Part shown: positions 62,243-64,000 of the stretch, in pieces
Layout of the letters: every line of letters begins with the position of its first letter
Numbering within the stretch: the first letter of the stretch is position 1
Assembly (NCBI RefSeq): GCF_016623465.1
Contig: NZ_JAEDAJ010000001.1
Coordinates: 689,963-753,962 of the forward strand
Source of the DNA: Brachybacterium halotolerans
Lineage (GTDB): Bacteria; Actinomycetota; Actinomycetes; Actinomycetales; Dermabacteraceae
Reading direction: 5' to 3'
DNA length: 64,000 nucleotides
The notes under the pieces: model-generated
Seen by the model: only the letters and a program-made list of their open reading frames with translations
Told to the model about the DNA's origin: nothing
Database searches by the model: none
Position numbers and translations under genes: made by a program

Positions 62243-63757
62243 ATGACCACCACCCGACCGTCCGTCCCACCCGACGCCCCCGACGCGTCGACTCCGTCCA
62301 CCCCGACCGCCGCGCCCACCCCGTCGGCCCGCATCTATCCGAGCCTCCGCGCCGCCTGGCTGCCGATGCTCGCCCTGTGCCTCGCCTTCTTCGTCGAGAT
62401 GGTCGACAACACGCTGCTGAGCATCGCGCTGCCCACCATCAGCCGCGACCTGGGCAGCGGCACCACCGCCATGCAATGGATCACCGGCGCCTACTCGCTG
62501 ACCTTCGGCGGGCTCCTGCTGACCGCCGGCTCCGCGGCCGATCGCCTCGGCCGCCGCCGCGTGCTGCTCGTGGGCCTCGCCGTCTTCGGCCTGCTCAGCC
62601 TGCTGGTCGCCTTCGTCGAGACCACCGGCGAGCTGATCGCGCTGCGCGCCGCGCTCGGCATCGCCGCCGCGGCCATGGCGCCGATCACGAACTCGCTGGT
62701 CTTCCGCCTGTTCGACGACGACACCGTGCGCATGCGCGCCATCACCGTGATGATGATCGTGGGCATGAGCGGCTTCATCCTCGGCCCGCTGCTCGGCGGC
62801 ACCGCCCTGGCCCACGTGCGCTGGGAGTGGCTGCTCATGGTCAACGCCCCGATCGCCCTCATCGCCTTCATCGGCGTGCGCCGCGGCGTCGCCCCGGACC
62901 GTCCCGAGGACCTCACCACTGAGAAGCTCGATCTGCCCGGCTCGATCCTCTCCATCGCCGCCATCGGCCTGGGCTGCTTCATGCTCACCAGCGGCGTCGA
63001 GAACGGCTGGACCTCGCCGGCCACGCTCGGCTGCCTCGTGGGCTGCGTGCTCGCGATCGTGCTGTTCGTCCTGCGCGAGCGCACCGCCGCCTCCCCCATG
63101 CTGGATCTGCGCCTGCTCGCGACCGGCACCGTCCGCGGCGCGGCGCTCGCCCAGATCGGCACCTCGATCGCCATGGCCGGCGTCATGTTCGCCCTGGTCA
63201 TGCACTTCCAGTTCGCCTACGGCTGGTCCCCCGTGCTCGCCGGACTCGCGAACCTGCCGATGATCCTCACGATGCTGGTCGCCTCACCGCTCGTGGAGCG
63301 TCTGGTGGCTCGCTTCGGCCACCGCATCGCCTGCCTCGTGGGCGCGGCGAGCCTGTTCGTGTCCCTCGCGGGGATGGCCTGGAGCGTGGACCACGGCTAC
63401 CTGCCGATCGCGATCTCCATGGTCATCATGTCCTTCGGCCTGCGGATCGTCATGACCACCTGCGCGGTCGCCCTCATCGGCGGCATGCCCGAGGACCGCA
63501 CCTCCATCGGCGCGGCCCTGAACGACACCGCGCAGGAGGTCGGCACCAGCGTCGGCACCGCCGTGGTGGGCACCCTCATCGCCGCGCTCGTGACGGCGAC
63601 GCTGCCCGCCGGCACCTGGTCCGACGGCCTGGTCGCGTCCTTCTTCCACGGCGAGCGGATCACCTTCGCGATCCTCGCGGTCGCCGTCGGGATCATCGCG
63701 ACCGTCGGTGCGCTCACGCTCACCGACTCCCACGAGACCGACGAGCACCCGGCCTGA
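62243..63757 (+). CDS. MFS exporter of the DHA2 (EmrB/QacA) type
   Basis: A 504-residue, 14-helix drug:H+ antiporter-like protein: FVEMVDNTLLSIALPTISRDLG in helix 1 (motif D1-type), AADRLGRRRVLLVGL (motif A) and GFILGPLLGG (motif C). It probably exports toxic compounds and is controlled by the divergent TetR protein. CAGGAGGTTCCC precedes the ATG. The stop abuts the stop of the convergent thioesterase gene. Confidence 0.92.
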   Translation: MTTTRPSVPPDAPDASTPSTPTAAPTPSARIYPSLRAAWLPMLALCLAFFVEMVDNTLLSIALPTISRDLGSGTTAMQWITGAYSLTFGGLLLTAGSAADRLGRRRVLLVGLAVFGLLSLLVAFVETTGELIALRAALGIAAAAMAPITNSLVFRLFDDDTVRMRAITVMMIVGMSGFILGPLLGGTALAHVRWEWLLMVNAPIALIAFIGVRRGVAPDRPEDLTTEKLDLPGSILSIAAIGLGCFMLTSGVENGWTSPATLGCLVGCVLAIVLFVLRERTAASPMLDLRLLATGTVRGAALAQIGTSIAMAGVMFALVMHFQFAYGWSPVLAGLANLPMILTMLVASPLVERLVARFGHRIACLVGAASLFVSLAGMAWSVDHGYLPIAISMVIMSFGLRIVMTTCAVALIGGMPEDRTSIGAALNDTAQEVGTSVGTAVVGTLIAALVTATLPAGTWSDGLVASFFHGERITFAILAVAVGIIATVGALTLTDSHETDEHPA

Positions 63758-64000
63758 TCAGCCGCGGAACTCGAGCGGCTCGTCGGTGTACTGGTCCAGC
63801 AGCACGCGCACCTCGTCGCTCAGACGCGTCGCCCGCCCCTGCTCGCGCTCGACCACCACGATCGTGGTGCGCGCGCTGACGTAGGGGTAGGCGCCGTCCT
63901 GGTCGTCGGCCCGCAGCAGCCTGTAGTCCACGTCGAAGCTCGCCCCGCCCACGCGCGGCACCCACATCCGCACCAGCGCGCCCTCGCGCAGGTACTCGAT
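63758..64000 (-). CDS. Acyl-CoA thioesterase (4HBT hotdog family), C-terminal part
   Basis: The last 80 residues of a minus-strand frame that continues beyond the window. EYLREGALVRMWVPRVGGAS and DVDYRLLRADDQDGAYPYVS followed by ARTTIVVVE match 4-hydroxybenzoyl-CoA thioesterase-like proteins. The start is not in the window. It would hydrolyse acyl-CoA esters; substrate unknown. Confidence 0.8.
   Translation of the reverse strand: MEYLREGALVRMWVPRVGGASFDVDYRLLRADDQDGAYPYVSARTTIVVVEREQGRATRLSDEVRVLLDQYTDEPLEFRG

Overview
The window is about 64 kb of very GC-rich chromosomal DNA from an actinobacterium. Kgd, a mycothiol-type SigR/RsrA pair, the tiny ribosomal protein bL37, UPF0182 next to a PPA1309-type gene, an Lhr-Nei2 pair, a PPi-type phosphofructokinase and a GlbO globin together suggest a Micrococcales member, perhaps close to Brachybacterium/Dermabacteraceae. 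The genus is an inference from gene content and order only. Genes are densely packed, with many 4-nt ATGA overlaps.

Positions 1-10,900 are core metabolism and housekeeping: the 3' end of kgd, an SGNH-like protein without its serine, bL37, rsrA-sigR on the minus strand with a SigR-type promoter, DoxX, aroA-rsgA, hisN, pfp and an SGNH hydrolase. Positions 10,933-13,095 encode an ECF sigma factor fused to a zinc-finger, membrane and extracellular region. Positions 13,944-16,752 are a 2.8-kb island in the initiator tRNA gene, bounded by 37-bp direct repeats. It carries small phage-like genes, one secreted protein, one gene split by an amber codon, and no visible integrase.

Positions 16,983-30,458 carry UPF0182, a PPA1309-like gene, ssb, Mn/Fe superoxide dismutase, the Lhr helicase with Nei2, an epimerase-like reductase and a nucleoside hydrolase. 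After tRNA-Arg come a UPF0303 protein, a LacI regulator with a Gfo/Idh/MocA oxidoreductase behind a palindromic operator, and a rifampicin-monooxygenase homologue preceded by a sequence matching the rifamycin-associated element. Positions 36,460-40,303 hold a membrane protein and a TPP-riboswitch operon (MFS transporter, thiM, thiE).

Positions 40,370-47,708 contain three unusual single-frame fusions: oligoribonuclease with an AGE-family epimerase, a P-loop kinase with an MTH1187-type thiamine-binding domain, and a polysaccharide pyruvyl transferase with a nitroreductase. Positions 47,705-54,173 hold a complete six-gene mevalonate operon, with every junction overlapping by 4 nt, which takes acetoacetyl-CoA to IPP/DMAPP.

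The right end carries an NAD-dependent reductase, tRNA-Lys, a striking tract of G and C homopolymers, an iron-siderophore uptake locus (binding lipoprotein and two permeases around a DtxR/IdeR-like box, no ATPase), an MscS-type channel, GlbO, a TetR regulator with a collagen-like N-terminus divergent from an MFS exporter with two operator repeats, and the end of a thioesterase gene.
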